Source: Dicaeum eximium (taxonomy: Eukaryota; Chordata; Aves; Passeriformes; Dicaeidae). Taken from it: a stretch of DNA of 64,000 bases. Under the pieces are notes generated by a model. The model was not told the origin of the DNA. It made no database searches and saw nothing but the letters and a program-made list of their open reading frames with translations. A program made the position numbers and the translations under genes. Positions 1 to 14,242 of this stretch are shown here, in pieces. Each line of letters begins with the position of its first letter. Within the stretch, counting starts at the first letter, position 1. Where the stretch lies: positions 8,914,443 through 8,978,442 of the forward strand of contig VWZP01002845.1 in NCBI GenBank assembly GCA_013396995.1. The letters run 5' to 3'.

Positions 1-3000
1 TAATTAATCAGTATGATCTATCTGCCCTTTCTGCACAGGTGACAATCTTCTGTATTAGGAAAATGCCAGGTCCTTGCCTTAGATGTCTCAACAACTCTTC
101 CCATATCAGTTCTTATTTTGAGGATTAATTAAATTTGATTGAAATGATGTCATACCTTGGGATTTACACTTTTTGTTTGAGAATAGATAAATGTTTCCTT
201 CTCTAATGTGATTTATTGTTTGCCTGAGTGAGAGTTATATGTTGGAAGAAGACTAATGTGTGTCTCTTATCCCACTCCTGAACCATCTACGAAGCTTCCA
301 AGGAATCTGAAAGGGAATCTGTTGTCTTCAGAATCACTCTTAACTCTGGTTAACTACTTTTCCAGCTACCCTGAAATCATACAGAAATATGTGAGGTTCT
401 TTCTTTTTTGTTCACCTACAAAGCTCTTTGGTCGCTCCCTAGATCCAGTTTTTCAGTGACTCACCCTCACATTTGCTTGTCTTGATATGGATTCTGATTA
501 AAATTTATATCACAGCTTTTCTCCGGAAGCCTTCAAGGAAGAATTCAAGGAAGCCCTCAAGTGAACCTCTGTAAAGCTATTTGTGGACTTTTGGAGTACA
601 ATTTATAACTGTAAAATTATAACTGTAGCCACTGAAAATGAAATTTTGTGTAAGCATATTATTAAATCTGAGACAGAATGCTTATGTTTATAAAATGGTG
701 AAAAATGTAAGTGATTACTGGTGCTTTATAGATAATACCTAAGAAGATGCCAAAATTAATCTGGGAACAATAACATTAATGGCAAATAACTCTCCTCTTT
801 CCCTGTGGTCCCCCAGGTCTGGCTTTCTGACACTGGGATACCATGATATGTACTAGAAAGCTGATAAAACCTCTGACAGTTCTGTGCTGGTCATTGCACA
901 TGCAATAACGTTTTACACCGGGCAGATGTTGGCACAAAGTCTTTACTTTGGAGGCACCTGGTTCAGCTGAGGAGGGAGCAGGTTCATAGTGCAGTTTCTC
1001 ACTGTTCATTCCTAGCCTGATGGCACTCATTCTTCACTGCTCTGTTGAGGGGATGTGGAAGAAAGGGAGCCTTTTGGGAGTTTTGTATTTTTTAAAAATT
1101 TTATTTCCATTATTGTAAACTGCGATAACTCCAGCTGGTGCTTGTGTGTTTTTAAGACCTTCAGCTATTGCTTGCAGGAGACTTTATATATATATATAAA
1201 CATAAGATTAAATACTTTCTGCATATTCATTCACACCATGTGATGTTCTGCACCTGTTGGTTGTGCTATTTTTTACTTTTCATTCTCAAGAAGTGCAGTA
1301 CTTAACAGATACCTTGAAAAATTGTTCCGTCTTGCCATATTTTTCTTCATATTTGAGGAATGTGGTTTCACCATGAAGATTTTGATAGAGGATTATTTTT
1401 CCCCTCTGCTTGGTGATTTTGTGCCAGGCTTTATGAAATGCTGATGTGTTTTTCTGTCCAGAGAAAGCATTGAATAATGATATTAACATTTAAGGGGAAA
1501 ATGACTGATCACAGAGGATTTGAACTAGTGACTACAGGAAGGAGCCTTGTTTATTTCAAATACTAATGGGTATTGCATTAAACTAAAACAAAGTTATCAC
1601 AGGTTTGTTGCAGTTATTTGCAAACCAGCCAGAGTCCCTGAGCTGTTCTATTTAACTCTACAGGTGTGCTGTAGCAGATAGTCACATGAGCCTCATCATC
1701 TGTATTTATTTATTGTCTATAATTATTCTCTGTCATGTGAGTTTAGAAAGTATTACAGAAGTGCTTTGAGATAAAGCATATACTGAGAAAAGGCTGTGAG
1801 ATCCTCAGAAAACCTGGCTCAGGACTGCTTAAGCACTATTAAGTGAAGCACTGTATTTAATGAATCTCTGATTTAATTGGGAATCACCATTCCAGAATAT
1901 CCATCTAGCTTGTCCAATGGGTCACCCCAGCTATCTACCATATTAACGAGACCAGGAATCACTCTGTCTTCCCAGTGAAAATATGTAACAGGTGTCAGCA
2001 TCCTTTCCAAGGTAGAAGGCCAGGCTGAATGTTACCTCTCCAAATTAAAGGTCAGATGTGCCAGCAGGGAATTGCAGGAGCCAGAACACAATGCCACTAA
2101 TCAGATATTTGAAGCATCTTGTCCCAAGGTGAAGCACGGAGGGGCGGAACAGGGATCTGAAGTCCTTATCTCTCCTGCTCCGTAAGATATCAGGGCTCTG
2201 AGCTCCAGCTGTGTTTTTTGTGGACACTGCCCATCAGATTCCTTGGTCTCTGTGCAGCAGGTTGTCCATCCCTTACCGGGGACTAGCTGCTTGTAGCCCT
2301 TGTAAAGTGATTATTTTGAAGGGCAGCAGCCCAAGGGAGGCAGGGTAGGGTTAAGGTTTGGAAAGATGGTCACAAAATTACTAACATCAATTTTTGAAAA
2401 GTTGTGACTTAGATTCCTACATCCCCCCCTCTCCTTCCCTCTTCCCCACTCAAATTGCTGCTTTTTTCATTAAAACACTTATTTTTACTTCTAGCCCTCC
2501 CTTCCCTGCATACTGGTGTCTCCATATTTTTATTCCTGCATGGTAAGAGTTAGAAATGGGATTAATTTGTGCTAAAGGCCAAGCTCCTCATGTGACCCCA
2601 GGCTTTGACCTGTAAATGGGCAGGAGTTCAGATAACAGCCTGGCATCTGAAACCATAGGATTCAGCCACAGCAGAGAATGGAGACCCTACTCTCAGACCT
2701 TAGGCAAACTCAAAGGGCAGAGGGAAAAGGAAAAAAATAAAAAGGCAGGAAAATGTATTTTAACAGGGTCAGAGGGGCAGGGCTGAGAATGAGGGACTAA
2801 ATGAACAGTTTTGTAGTTCTGTGCAAAAGAAAGGGCATTAAGGAGCAGCATCAAGGTGTTTGTGAGATCTCTGCCTTCCCGACTCACGAGTGGGATTGCC
2901 TATGGCAAGTGCTTACCTTACTTTAAAATTGGTCCAGAACTGGGATTTTCTTTCCTAAGAGTAATTAAAATGCATCGAAAAATATATTTTTCCTTGTGTC

Positions 3001-6000
3001 TTTGGTGGTGACTGCTGTCAGCGTTTACAGACATTTAGGCTTGGATATGTCAGGATTAGATCTGCTGTTAGTTGGTATCCTGCATGGGCTTGCTCTGAGT
3101 CCATTTTATACTGCATCCTGCTATCTAGACCTGAAAAATCATTAGGATAAAGTCAAAAATAGTTTAGGAGAGGGCCATGCTTTGAAGGGAACACTGGTGG
3201 TTGGAGCCAAAGATGTCAGGACGTTTCTTTTCCACTAACTATTAGTGCATAAAAACAGTGCTCAACACGCATTTTCTGCAAAATATATCCCTTAAAGATG
3301 CCAAAAATTAGTACATAAAATAAAATTTTTAAAAATCAGACTATCATTTATTATGCATTTAGGGGTTTTCTTGGCTAAGAGGATTGTAAAAAAGAAATGC
3401 AAAATGGGTGAGCCCTAAAAACACAATACAAATAATTTTTATCCCTGTTATGAAACATAACTTCCAATTAGCTGAAGTCCTCTCCTGGTGGGTCAGTTCC
3501 AGCAGCAGGGCTGAACTCTCCTTGCATTTAACACCTCTGAATGCTCCTGTGGTCATTACTTGCAGTGATACCCAGAACTTATTTGTAGAAACAGTAGGCA
3601 AGAGAGGGGAACTAAACATTTTGTCCTTGAAATTACAGGAAAAAGTTAATAATATATCTAAAACCCTAATTAATATTATTTTTAATCTTCTTTTTGAACC
3701 AGAACTACTGACATCTCTGGTGTAATCCCCTGGATGCAAACCCATAACAGCCTTCACCCACATACCCTATGCTCCCTAGGAGCCAGAGCACCTGAGCATA
3801 TCCTTGTTTGTTGTCCTGTTCAAGCAACCTTACAAACCAGCAGCTTTGCCTCAGTGGCAATGCCTTGGCCATGATTCCCCATGCTTTGTGCCCTGACTCA
3901 GTGCCTTGCACTTCACCCTGAATGTAACCTTCCTTTTCTTTCTTTAAAGACGTTGAGGGCAAAAAACAATTTTCTGTTTTTATACTGATGGAGAAAATAT
4001 TCTATCTATTTATGGAAATGTACATTTGCCTTTAATGTGCTCTTCCTTATCCTGTTAGCTAAAAAGATATTGCAAGGGTTTCTTTTTCCCTCAGTGGATT
4101 TTTCCACATAGTTAGTGAGAAATGGCAATTGCTGTGTTCACCATGAACTTGTGCTGTGAACAAATCACATTCAAGTACTGTGAAAAACGTAGCGTCATTT
4201 CCCACTAAACTTAGTGAACAATACTGTATCACCTACTGACTGGCAATATGTAAAGCAATGTCTGCTCAGGAGTTGATGCAGAATCATAATTTAGTGGGTG
4301 ATAGTCTCTGTTTACTTACAAAGCCTAAGTAACCTAAATTTGTAGTCCAAAAGATTATGCATAGGACTTAAGTTTTATTTCACAGAGTCCCTCCTTGAGG
4401 GGCTGTCATGGCTTTGTTTTGTCTGAAAAACTGTCTATCAAACAGCCTCAGGTGTAAGGGCCCTACAGGGCTAAATATGGGCTAGCTTTAGCCAGCTCTC
4501 TCAGGTACTGGCAACAGGACAGCAGTGATGCTTGGCTTGTGCTGCCCATTTGCCCTTTGTCCCAGCCTGCTGACTGAAGCTGACAGCTTTGGGGGTGCAG
4601 ATAAATTCCCATTAATAGTGGAACTGGGATCAGAAACTTAGTAATTTCTAAAATTACTTCAGCCTGAGGGGACTGAGATAAATGGGCTGTCTTGGAGGAT
4701 AAAAAGGTCCTCAACCCCTTCATTGAATCCTTCCAGAGAATCCACCTAGGATTTTGTTGAGATGAAGCAAAGAGACACTCACTGCCCTGTTCACTGTCTT
4801 GCCAAGCCAATCAGGAAAATCTGAGGACTTAAATTAAAGGAAGGTCATTAAGTACCAGACACAATCCTGGTCCCTCTAGGGGGTATAGTGTCCCTTAAAC
4901 AAAGCAACACTTCACTGTTGCTACACCATGCAACACTTCCTCATCCAGTTGGTATGCAAGGACACATGCTGCACAGCTGGAATGAAATAGGATGCAAAGC
5001 TGAAAAAAACCCCAATTCTCAGTCATTTACTGTTACCTGTTTGACAACCCTAATAATAACAATTTAATAAATTATTTTTTTTTACAGGAGGCAGTAAAAA
5101 GTCAGTTTTTCACTGTTAAGAGAACAAGATTTGTATTCCAGGTGTCTGGGGTGCTGTACATATTCTGTGTGCAACATCCTGAGCATAAAATCCGAGTTTA
5201 ACTCTCCTGGCTAGATGCTGACTCTGGAAGAGTACAAAGGCCTGATTCCATGGTCCTTCAAAAACAATGAAATTACTGAATTGGACTTCCATCCATTACA
5301 GAAAATGCTCTATCCTGCATTATTTAGGTTAACCTCAACCTCTGTTGAACTCAGTGCAATTGCTATTTACCTGGGTATAGCAGAACAGGAAATCCAGCAG
5401 GTTATTTCTGCAGTGGACCTTAGTTCTCAAGGCTGCAGACTCTCAGCCTGGTCATAGGACACACACCTTACTATGTGCTTAGAAATCAGTGCAACAGAGC
5501 TTGCTTTCTGCTCATGCCTTTCATTGTAAATCAACTGTAATATCTAACAGCTTTAAGCCAAAAAAATCTTTCACACTGTATTGAAGAAGCACTTTAAAAA
5601 TTACTTGTTAGATTCCATAGAAAAGCATAGGAAACCGAGTGTTGTTTGTTTTAAATGGAATCTGAATCAGTACCCTTTTAAACAGATGTTTTTCTAGCAG
5701 TGTCAAAGCTGGGGATGTTGTGGGACATTCTATATTCCTAATTACCATATGGAAACCCAGGTGTGATATTGGACACCCTGGCCTCTTTTCTTGTACCATT
5801 TTCCTATGTGACTGAGAATTATAGCTGGAAGAAAACAACAGGGCTGGATGGCTCCTTACAGGTCACCTCCTTGTCCTTTTACCTAAGGGAAAATGAACTG
5901 GAGCAATTGGCACTTGGGACTGGTTCAATAGATGAATAAAGAATTTTAACATTTGTAGCTAAAATTTGGCATGGTCAGCTTGCACCAGATTTATGAAGAC

Positions 6001-9000
6001 ATGCACACCCAGAGAGAGCAGTATTATTTATAGGAGAGTGTCACAGATGGAACAGATTAACTGAGATAATGGCCACATCTTTTTAAAATTCAGTAGCAGA
6101 CCTATGTTTCAAGAGGTAGTTTCTTTCTGTTTTCTCTCAGCTTAATTTCAGCAGGACTGAATTCTTGTTTTGAGGCTGGTTTGCACAGACAAATTATCTG
6201 GCAGAACATAATAGAGACACTTGAAGAATTAGATTTTTCTAGTTGGTTGCCATAATCCACAGCATATTTGAGCCTGTAAAATTTTGCAGCAGAAGGAAAA
6301 TAGAGACGAAAAGATGGGAAGCAGAAAAAATGATGCCAAGGTCATTTGAAGATCATTAAAGTAATGGAAAGGAGATGCATTCATAACCATAGCCTTTGGT
6401 TTGGGCCCATAGAAGACAATTTATGAGAGCCCAAGGGCTTTGGAGTGAGTTTGTCTCTCCAGTTTATTACAGGTTGTGGGATTACAGCAAGAGTGAATTT
6501 AGTGGAGTCATCAGTCTCTCAAACAACTCCTCAATATGCCTCCCCTTTCTCTCCTTCTATTTTGCTGTTCTTCCTTGGCAGCTCAATTTTGCAGCCTGTG
6601 GAGTAAGAGGCAGATGCATTTCAGACTGGGTAGGGGTATTGAAGGCTCACCTGATGAATATGCTATGGGAAAGGAGAGTAGGTCAAGGGAGAAGAGCTGG
6701 CACCAGGGAAAGTTTACCTAAGAGTCTTCTGCTTGAGAGCTGCAGGCACTACCTACTTAGAGAGTTCGTTGCACCTGTGGGAAGAGAGGAAAAGAGAATT
6801 TCTCCAGGCCTTTTGGACCCATGAGTATCGCTAAACCCCTGAGGATTAAGTGTCTCTAGAGGGCACCCCAGCTTCTTTGGCAAGAGAGTAAAAGACAAGA
6901 CACAATTGTCCAATGTTCAGGGCAGGACTCAGTTTGAGATTACAAAACCTCAGTGCAGGGGACCGAGAGCTGTAGTGCCAAGGAAGACATCACGGGTCAT
7001 GGCATCCCAGCTGAGATACCCCTGGGGTGGAGGGAGCTGCCCAGTGGCCAGGCCCTAGAGACCTGCACGCCTGGTTGGGTGCCAGTACACAGTGTCATTT
7101 AAGTTGCCTTGCCTCCAGCAGGCCCTGGTCCTTTGTAGGTTACGGGCAGTGTCTGCCAGCCACGTCTTGGGTGTCCCACGGTATCCCAAAGAGCGCTAAA
7201 TCCTTGTGTATGCAAAGCTTAGTCAAGCAGTGGGCAAATACATCAGGGTGAACTGGAATGTTTTCTGAGGTCTCCTGGCTGTACATCCTTAGGATTCAAT
7301 CCAGTTGTCTGCATATGTGTGCCTAGTGCTGACCAAGACGTGCTTGAGTAACCAAGACATCCGTGTGGGCTGGTACACATGGCATAGACACCCACAGGAG
7401 ATCAAATGCCTATGTAGCTGTAGCTGGGGACCACAAGTGTCAGATGGCACTGAACACCTAATCTGAACTGTGCTCTGTATCTCCACTGACCACAGTGTGC
7501 CCTTGGGTCCTAATTCACATGGAGACTTCCCTAAGTAAATCCTAAAAGTGCAAGGAGACTCTGCAGCTGCTGGTCACTCTGGGCTACTTACCCTTATCTT
7601 CTTCACTAACCATACCTTGAGAAAGGGATGTCATCTGATAAACCCAGAAGGCACTTTCACTTATTAAACATGGTTCTGTCTGTAGAGTACAAGATCCTTA
7701 CCTTTGAACAAATGAGGCAAAAAATAACTGAATATGGACCAGAACTTTTTTTCTTTATTTAGGCAAAACAATGTTCAGGGTTGCTGGCAGTGCTGGTGAA
7801 GAGCATTAATTCATATTGAATAATTATTTAATACTGTGTAATCATGCTAAGATATTGCAGTGATTTCCCAGGCACTAATCTCTAACCACAGAGAACAATA
7901 AATTTACTAAGATCCATCGATTTGTTTGTGACAGTATTTAAAAAGTAGAAGTTATCAAAGCACTGTTTTGAGCAACATGATTTCACTGATTCTATATCTT
8001 ATCTGTCTTGCTATGTTGATTTCCCTCTATATTATTAACTCTGAAACTTAGTTTCTTCCAACAAAGAGTTACTCTAAATCCAGTTTTTCCATCACACAGT
8101 TATTTCCTTCTCTTTTTTGCACATGTACTGCTAACAGCTGAAAAGTCAGTGTTGGCAACATGGTGTTATGTGAAGTGCCAAATATAGGAGATGAGGTGCC
8201 CCAAAATGCTGACCAGTTAGTGACAGACACCCTTCACATACTGCTAACATGCTTGAGCAACCAAGGTCACAAGGACACCACATCACCTGGAACATTTTCT
8301 TCACGCTGCAAAGACCCTCTGTGTGGGGTGTGTACCAGTGGAGCCCTGAAGCCATGGCAGACTAACTCCAGACATCCAAAAGTAAGGTCCAGGCTAAGCA
8401 TTTGAATAGCCTCCATCAATGGCCAGAGAGGCAGAGGAAGACATTTCAAAGGGTGATTCACTTCCTCCTTGACTAGAGAGGGAACTTAATCTTTAACTGA
8501 GGCTGGATACCTTTTAGACAGCTGAAGTTATGTCACATGAATACCTCCAAAGTCCAAAATCTGTAGGAGTGTTACTCTGGAACCTTCAGCTCTGTACTTA
8601 GAAAATTGCTGCGTCTGCTATGATTTTAAGTAAAGGTCTTTTGTCAGTAAATTGTGGCTTGAGTAATAAGCTTGACATTTAACATTGTCTTAATGAATTG
8701 AGAGACCTGGAAAGACCATTTAAAGTTGTATGTCTTTCTGTCTGTGCCCTAAGTAACTAATGCTGGTTTGGTTACTAATTTCTGCATGGTATAGCAGGTT
8801 ACTCAGCCTATTATCCTACTCACTTCATCTAGACCAGAATTCGAGACTGACCAATACCACTGCGCACTATATTATCAATCACTGCCACTCTTTCTGAAGT
8901 TGCCTTAATTGTGCTTCATTACTTGTACCAGTCTCTTGCATTCCAGAATTTTAAATAAAATGATCTTAGTGTTAAAGGTGCTAGTGGAGAGGTTGGTTTG

Positions 9001-10194
9001 GACTTCGGCATCTCTGAAGACTGTTTGACAGTGAAAAGTTTGCCAAAAGCAGAAAGCTTACAATTTTTTCTTCTACCTGATATTGACTTTTCTCTAAGTG
9101 TGATTTTAACACTTATTTTCCATTTCAATTAATCATATGTAATGGACTGTATTTTGATCATCAGCTCTGATTTTAGAATGAGGTTTGAATCTCCTAAAAC
9201 AACCTTGATTTTCAATCATATGAGCCTATGGCTTCCTTACGATGGCACCAAGAACTTTGATTTTCTACCTTGAGTTGCCTTTTACAAATCCAGGGTTATT
9301 GTTTTACATAACAGAAATATCAAAAAGTGGGCAATTTCAACCAACTGTGCCCTACATTTCATTATGGTTATGAAGCATTTTAGGAGTAATTGAAATGATC
9401 AAATTCTAAAATGCAGATCTTGGACAATACCCCTCAGAGCTGACAAATTACTTAAGACATCTTATTTCCTAAGTAAACACCTTGACACCTTGACAAAAAT
9501 TGCTGGATTTGACAAATGTGCCAACTCCCAATCTCTGAAAATCAATTCTTTTCATTAAGTCAAACTAAGACTCCAGAAACATTGACGGCTAAATCTACTG
9601 ATCTTCAGTTTAGGAGCAAAAGGCACTCTTCTAGCTTCCCAAGCTACTTTTTTCAATCAATCAGATTAATGAGCTATCTTGGCTTAGAAGGTATTTTCTC
9701 TACAACTTTTCTTTTGACCTTGAATATTAAATTTGGCTCTGACAAGCAATACCAGTCAGAATTTAAATATATAGACTTGGAATTTCAAGGGTTTTTTTTA
9801 TATTTGTCCCCTTTATCTAGTGTCAAAGTCTTTTATTACAGAATGATTTCTTTGCTCCTTTTCAATGAATATGTGAAATTCAACCTATGGCAGAATATTA
9901 TCTTCCTTATGATAGGTATGTTTGTAGTATTTTTTGCACACTTCCTCCTCACATCCCAGTTCCACTGAATTTGAACTGCATAAACTTGTAGTTATGATCA
10001 ACAAGAAAAGTAATTAAGTTTTCCAAATGCCTTGCTGAGAAATCTGATTATCTCAAAACAATATAAACAGGGGGCTTGTATTTACAAACTATGTCTTATC
10101 AAGATCAGAGAATAGAGTTGTGATATTAAGATGATAAAGGCTGCTTATGATACAATCTCATATTCAAAGCTTAAGATTTTCTTTAATGAGATGA
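1..10194. other. AT-rich sequence with no recognised gene or mobile element
   Basis: I see no recognisable coding exon, RNA gene, CR1 tail or LTR here. Open frames are short (150 codons at most) and resemble no family known to me. A short (TA)n tract lies at 1184-1198. Segments near 7,340-7,400 and 8,245-8,350 share a TGCTTGAG-AACCAAG core followed by GTGTACCAG/GGTACAC-like words. They could be two pieces of one old, decayed repeat, but the match is too short to assign. Most of the stretch looks like ordinary intergenic or intronic DNA. Confidence 0.6.
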
Positions 10195-10199
10195 GGAAG

Positions 10200-10741
10200 T
10201 GTTACGGCGTAACCCCAGCCAGCAGCCAAGCCTCATGCAGTCTCTCGTTCACTTCCCTACTGGTGAGATTGAGGAGAAAGTCGGAATGGTAAAAGATAAA
10301 AAACTTGTGGGTTGAGGTAAAGAAAGTTTAAAAGAGAAAGCAAAAGCCACACACACAAGCAAAGCAAAACAAGGGATTAATTCACTGCTTCCCAAGGGCA
10401 GGCACGTGTTCAGCCATCCTCTGGAGGCCAGCGCTCCATCACGTGTAGCGGTGACTTGGGAAGACAAAAGCCATCACTCCAAACATCCCTTCCTCCTTCT
10501 TGCCCTCAGTTTATAAACTCAGCATAATGTCAGATGGTCTGGAATGTCTCTTTGGTCACTTGGGGTCACCTGTCCTGGCTGCGTCCCCTCTCAACCTCAC
10601 AGCACCCCCAGCATGGCAGTAAAAAAGCAGAAAAGGCCTTGGCTCTGTGTTATCAGCACTCTGCTCAGCACAAATCCAAAACACAGCCCCACACCAGCCA
10701 CTGTGAAGGGAATTAACTCTACCCCAGCTGAAACCAGCACA
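10200..10741 (-). mobile_element. Solo LTR of an avian endogenous retrovirus (ERVL-like)
   Basis: A 542-bp block starts with TG (10200-10201), ends with CA (10740-10741) and is flanked by the perfect 5-bp direct repeat GGAAG (10195-10199 and 10742-10746). That is the signature of retroviral integration followed by LTR-LTR recombination. A 5-bp duplication is the size usual for ERVL-class elements; the class call is otherwise an inference. Read on the minus strand, the LTR opens with TGTGCTGGTTTCAGCTGGG, has a TATA-like TTTATAAA at 10510-10517, and ends in a region related to the LTRs at 33.9-35.2 kb. Shared words include AAAACACAGCCCCACACCAGC, CTTGTGGGTTGAG and GCCATCACT in plus orientation. 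No internal retroviral sequence adjoins it. Confidence 0.88.
10510..10517 (-). promoter_or_regulatory. TATA-like box of the solo LTR
   Basis: TTTATAAA lies in the middle of the LTR, where the U3 promoter is expected. The related LTR at 33.9 kb has ATATAAAA at the equivalent place (34211-34218). Whether it still directs transcription cannot be told from sequence. Confidence 0.45.
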
Positions 10742-13713
10742 GGAAGAAACCCACCACCTGTGACTCCAAAAGTATCTTACACAGAAAGACATACAGCCTA
10801 TAAAATAGCCTTCTTATTTTGACGTGTAAGTCTGAGGGCTCCATCAGACATTGATTCTTTTAAACACACCTTTTTCTCCCCTTGCTGCTGCTAGCAGCTG
10901 ATGGGAGCTTCACCTTTCAGATGACAGTGTCAGATTTTGGTGGGAGAGCTTTATTCTCCTTTGATTATGGGTCATCCTCAGAGAGCTGTCTGTCTCCAAG
11001 CCCGTAGACAGGCACCACTTTACAGCACTGAAAGCTGCAGCACTCCCATTAGATGACCTTCCCTTGCATACCTGAGGTCACAGCTGATGGGTCTATTTGG
11101 CACAGAACACCCTGGAGAGCAGATGTGGCAGTGTTCTTGCCTTTAGGTATGAAGAGACTGCGGTCTCCTGAGTGACAGGAATTGAAAGGATTGATGTGAT
11201 TTGGAAGATTTTGAGAGACTTTATGGGCTTGTAGGTAAAAACAGGCTGGTCTCTTCTCTTGAGCTTTCATTTTCCTACTGCCTGTAACCCATCCAGCAAT
11301 AAAAGTGACAATGCAGAACAATCAATCTGGAATAACTACTCTAGGATTAGACTTGGATCAGAAAAGTCAAGAAGAATTTGTCTGATTTTTGGAGTAGGAG
11401 GCTCTGTGCCATGTGCAGAGATCCTCTATCCAGCTTCAGGTCAAATTTCTCAAACTGATTCTCAGATACCAAGGTCACCAGAACCAGCATTTCCTTTTGA
11501 AAATATGGACATTAATCCCAAATATTTCACATTGAGATCAGAGTATGCACAATTGAGATTCGGTGGAAGAGACATGAATATTAAGAGATTAGGAGATGAT
11601 TTAGTGGATTTGTCTGTTACTCAGAGTGCACCACTTAAGTGAACCTAAAGTTGCAGCTTGTGGATTTTTCATCATGATGTGAATGAAGAGGTCACAGCAA
11701 TGTTTTGCCACATTTCAATGAGCATATCCCTTGGGAGCACATGGAAGCACAAGGAACTGATTCATTGACTCAGTGAATTAAATCATGTTTTAAGTGTTAA
11801 ACTGGCAGCTGCTAAGCAATTAAAGGATATGACTATTTCCAAGTGCTGCTATAAAGAATACAACCGACATCTTTTAAAAGGTGTACCATTACAGCATACT
11901 TTATGACAGGTTTCAGTCCCTTACACTTCATGAATTATTTGCAAGTTTGACAGTGTAGTAAGGCTTTGATCAAACCAGTCCAGAGCTTCAATATTTCCCC
12001 AAAATGGCAGACAGGGACTCCTGGAGAAAAATGAAATAACTTTCCTCCCTGCTTTGGGCTACAGCGAGGGGAGTGTAATTGCTGTTCCCACATAATTTTG
12101 TATTTGTAATACTGGAACTTTTTTTTTTTTTTTAATCACCAAGGAGCCAGTATCACAAAGAGACACTAAGCTGTTTATAGGCATCCCCTTTGTACAGGCT
12201 GGTGAGCAGCCAGACACTATCTGCCAAAGAATGCCAAAGGAGTGCAAAGCCTCCCTCTGAATCTCATATCCTGCACTGGCACATGAGCACAAGCCCCAGC
12301 ATGGTGTGGGGGGGACAAGTGCCCCAGCAGCCTGCACCCACCAGAGACACTCCTGCATCTTTTTTGTTATCAGAGACTTTGGCTGTGGGGATGAACTTCC
12401 CAAACTCAACACATCCTAACAGTATCCTGACAAGATACTGCGTCTGTCTGCCTGTTAGGTTCAAAATATGTTTTTGCTGTTAATTTTCAAAATGTTTTTC
12501 AGTAATTGTGCCTCTTGCCTTCTTTCGCCCGACATTTCTTCATTTCATACCCTGAAATAAAAAGGTCTGTAGCTGTCTGTTTGGAGAAAACCTTTTCCCT
12601 GCTTCTGAAGACAAGCAGACTGTACTTTTGGTATAACTTTCCTGTGGTAAACCCTAATTTGAAGAAGCTTATGATTCACAAGACATGTATAAATGCTACC
12701 TACCTACTGTTCACCACCTCTCGCTGTTACACAATCTCTCAAATCTGATAAACACTTCTAGAGCTTTGTCATATTCTCTTTGTTCAGGTAAGTGAACAGT
12801 CTTCTGTAGGATAACACATAATTTATATAGTTTGGCTTTCACTGTATTGCAGATTTATAACACTCTGGAGCATCCTAGTTTATCAGAGGAGAGAAGTCTT
12901 TCATTTGGGAAAATGGGCTTAGTTCAATACAAACTACTGTCTAGTGAGGCTAAGAGGGAAAAAAAAAAGCTAAGCTGGAAATAAAAAAAAAGTTCATCAT
13001 CAAGATCTTGATGCAAATAATAAAAAAATCTTACCTCTAGGCCAGCTACAAAGAGAAAACACTTTAATGGCAGAAAGCAGCAAGTTGCCAGAGAGGGAAA
13101 TTATCCCGTTGGTAGAGCCCTTCTGGCCCGTGAGGACTGCACCAGAGATACTCCATTTGGGAGTGCCACAGGAAATTTCTCCTCATGGATGGGAAGAGGC
13201 AAGTTAAAATGGAAGATGCTTTAGTTGTCCAGCATGAAGATAACTTTGTTTTTGATACCAGCTAGATGCAACAGCAGGAGATCTTGTAGATCTCTACCTA
13301 ACTTTTAAGGAGTAGCTGCTTTTTCCCATGGCTGTCTTTGCTGAAATGCTCCCAGTGCCCATGTCAGCACAGAAAGACTGAAAATCAGTCTTGGGTTGTG
13401 ATTCAGGAAATGAGGAAAAGAACTCATGCAGAGTTGACACACACAGGAAGCTTTGGGAAACGTGGGTTCTACGCTAAGAAATGCTAGAAATGGAAGGTGG
13501 TATTCAAAGTGGAAAAAGTTGTATGGGAAATGAAAAAACAACTGTGAGAAAGCAAAGAGCTACAGCATCTGGAAAGCATGTCCTCTGGTACAAAGGCATG
13601 AAAAACAACATCTTCAGATGAGTGGCAGTGTAGAGGCTGATAGCCCAGGAGTGAAACAGTGAAGGTTATTCTGAGGGAAAAAATCCTCTTTAAACAAGGT
13701 GCATGTGACCACG

Positions 13714-13735
13714 CACACACACACACACACACACA
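13714..13735. repeat. (CA)11 microsatellite
   Basis: A pure CA dinucleotide run of 22 bases, directly readable. It is likely length-polymorphic. Confidence 0.95.
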
Positions 13736-14204
13736 TGCACAGATAAGCTGTACCAAGGGGTGTGTGCTCCCCTGAAATACTAGAAGTCTAACAGCTGAAA
13801 TTATGGAATGGGTATGTTTGCTTCTAAATTTGGGAGTTGACATAGCAGACACCTCAGAACCAGAAAGGAAAACAGTAATTATTGGGATATTGTAACAATT
13901 AGGAAAAAAGTATTATTATTTAAAAAAAAGAAAGGGAAGAGTGGCTGCCCAGCTCTAGCAGTGCATCTGTATATTAAAGAAGACACATGGTCTAATCAGG
14001 TAACTAGATTAAATGATTGACTCAAAATGCAGTTGCCATGCATAAAAGCTCTAGATCCAAATACCAAAAATGCAGTTTTATGGCTATACTTTAGCCCAGG
14101 ATGGATAGATAAAATTACTACAATGATGACAAATGCAGGAAACCAAGTTAAGAGCGAGATACATGAGCTTCTTTATATAAATGAAGCAGCTTGATTGTAA
14201 ATTT

Positions 14205-14242
14205 TATATATATATATAGTATATATATATCTATATATATAC
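14205..14242. repeat. (TA)n microsatellite, self-complementary
   Basis: About 38 bases of alternating TA, broken by one G near 14219 and one C near 14231. The tract is nearly palindromic, so either strand can fold back into a hairpin. Confidence 0.9.
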
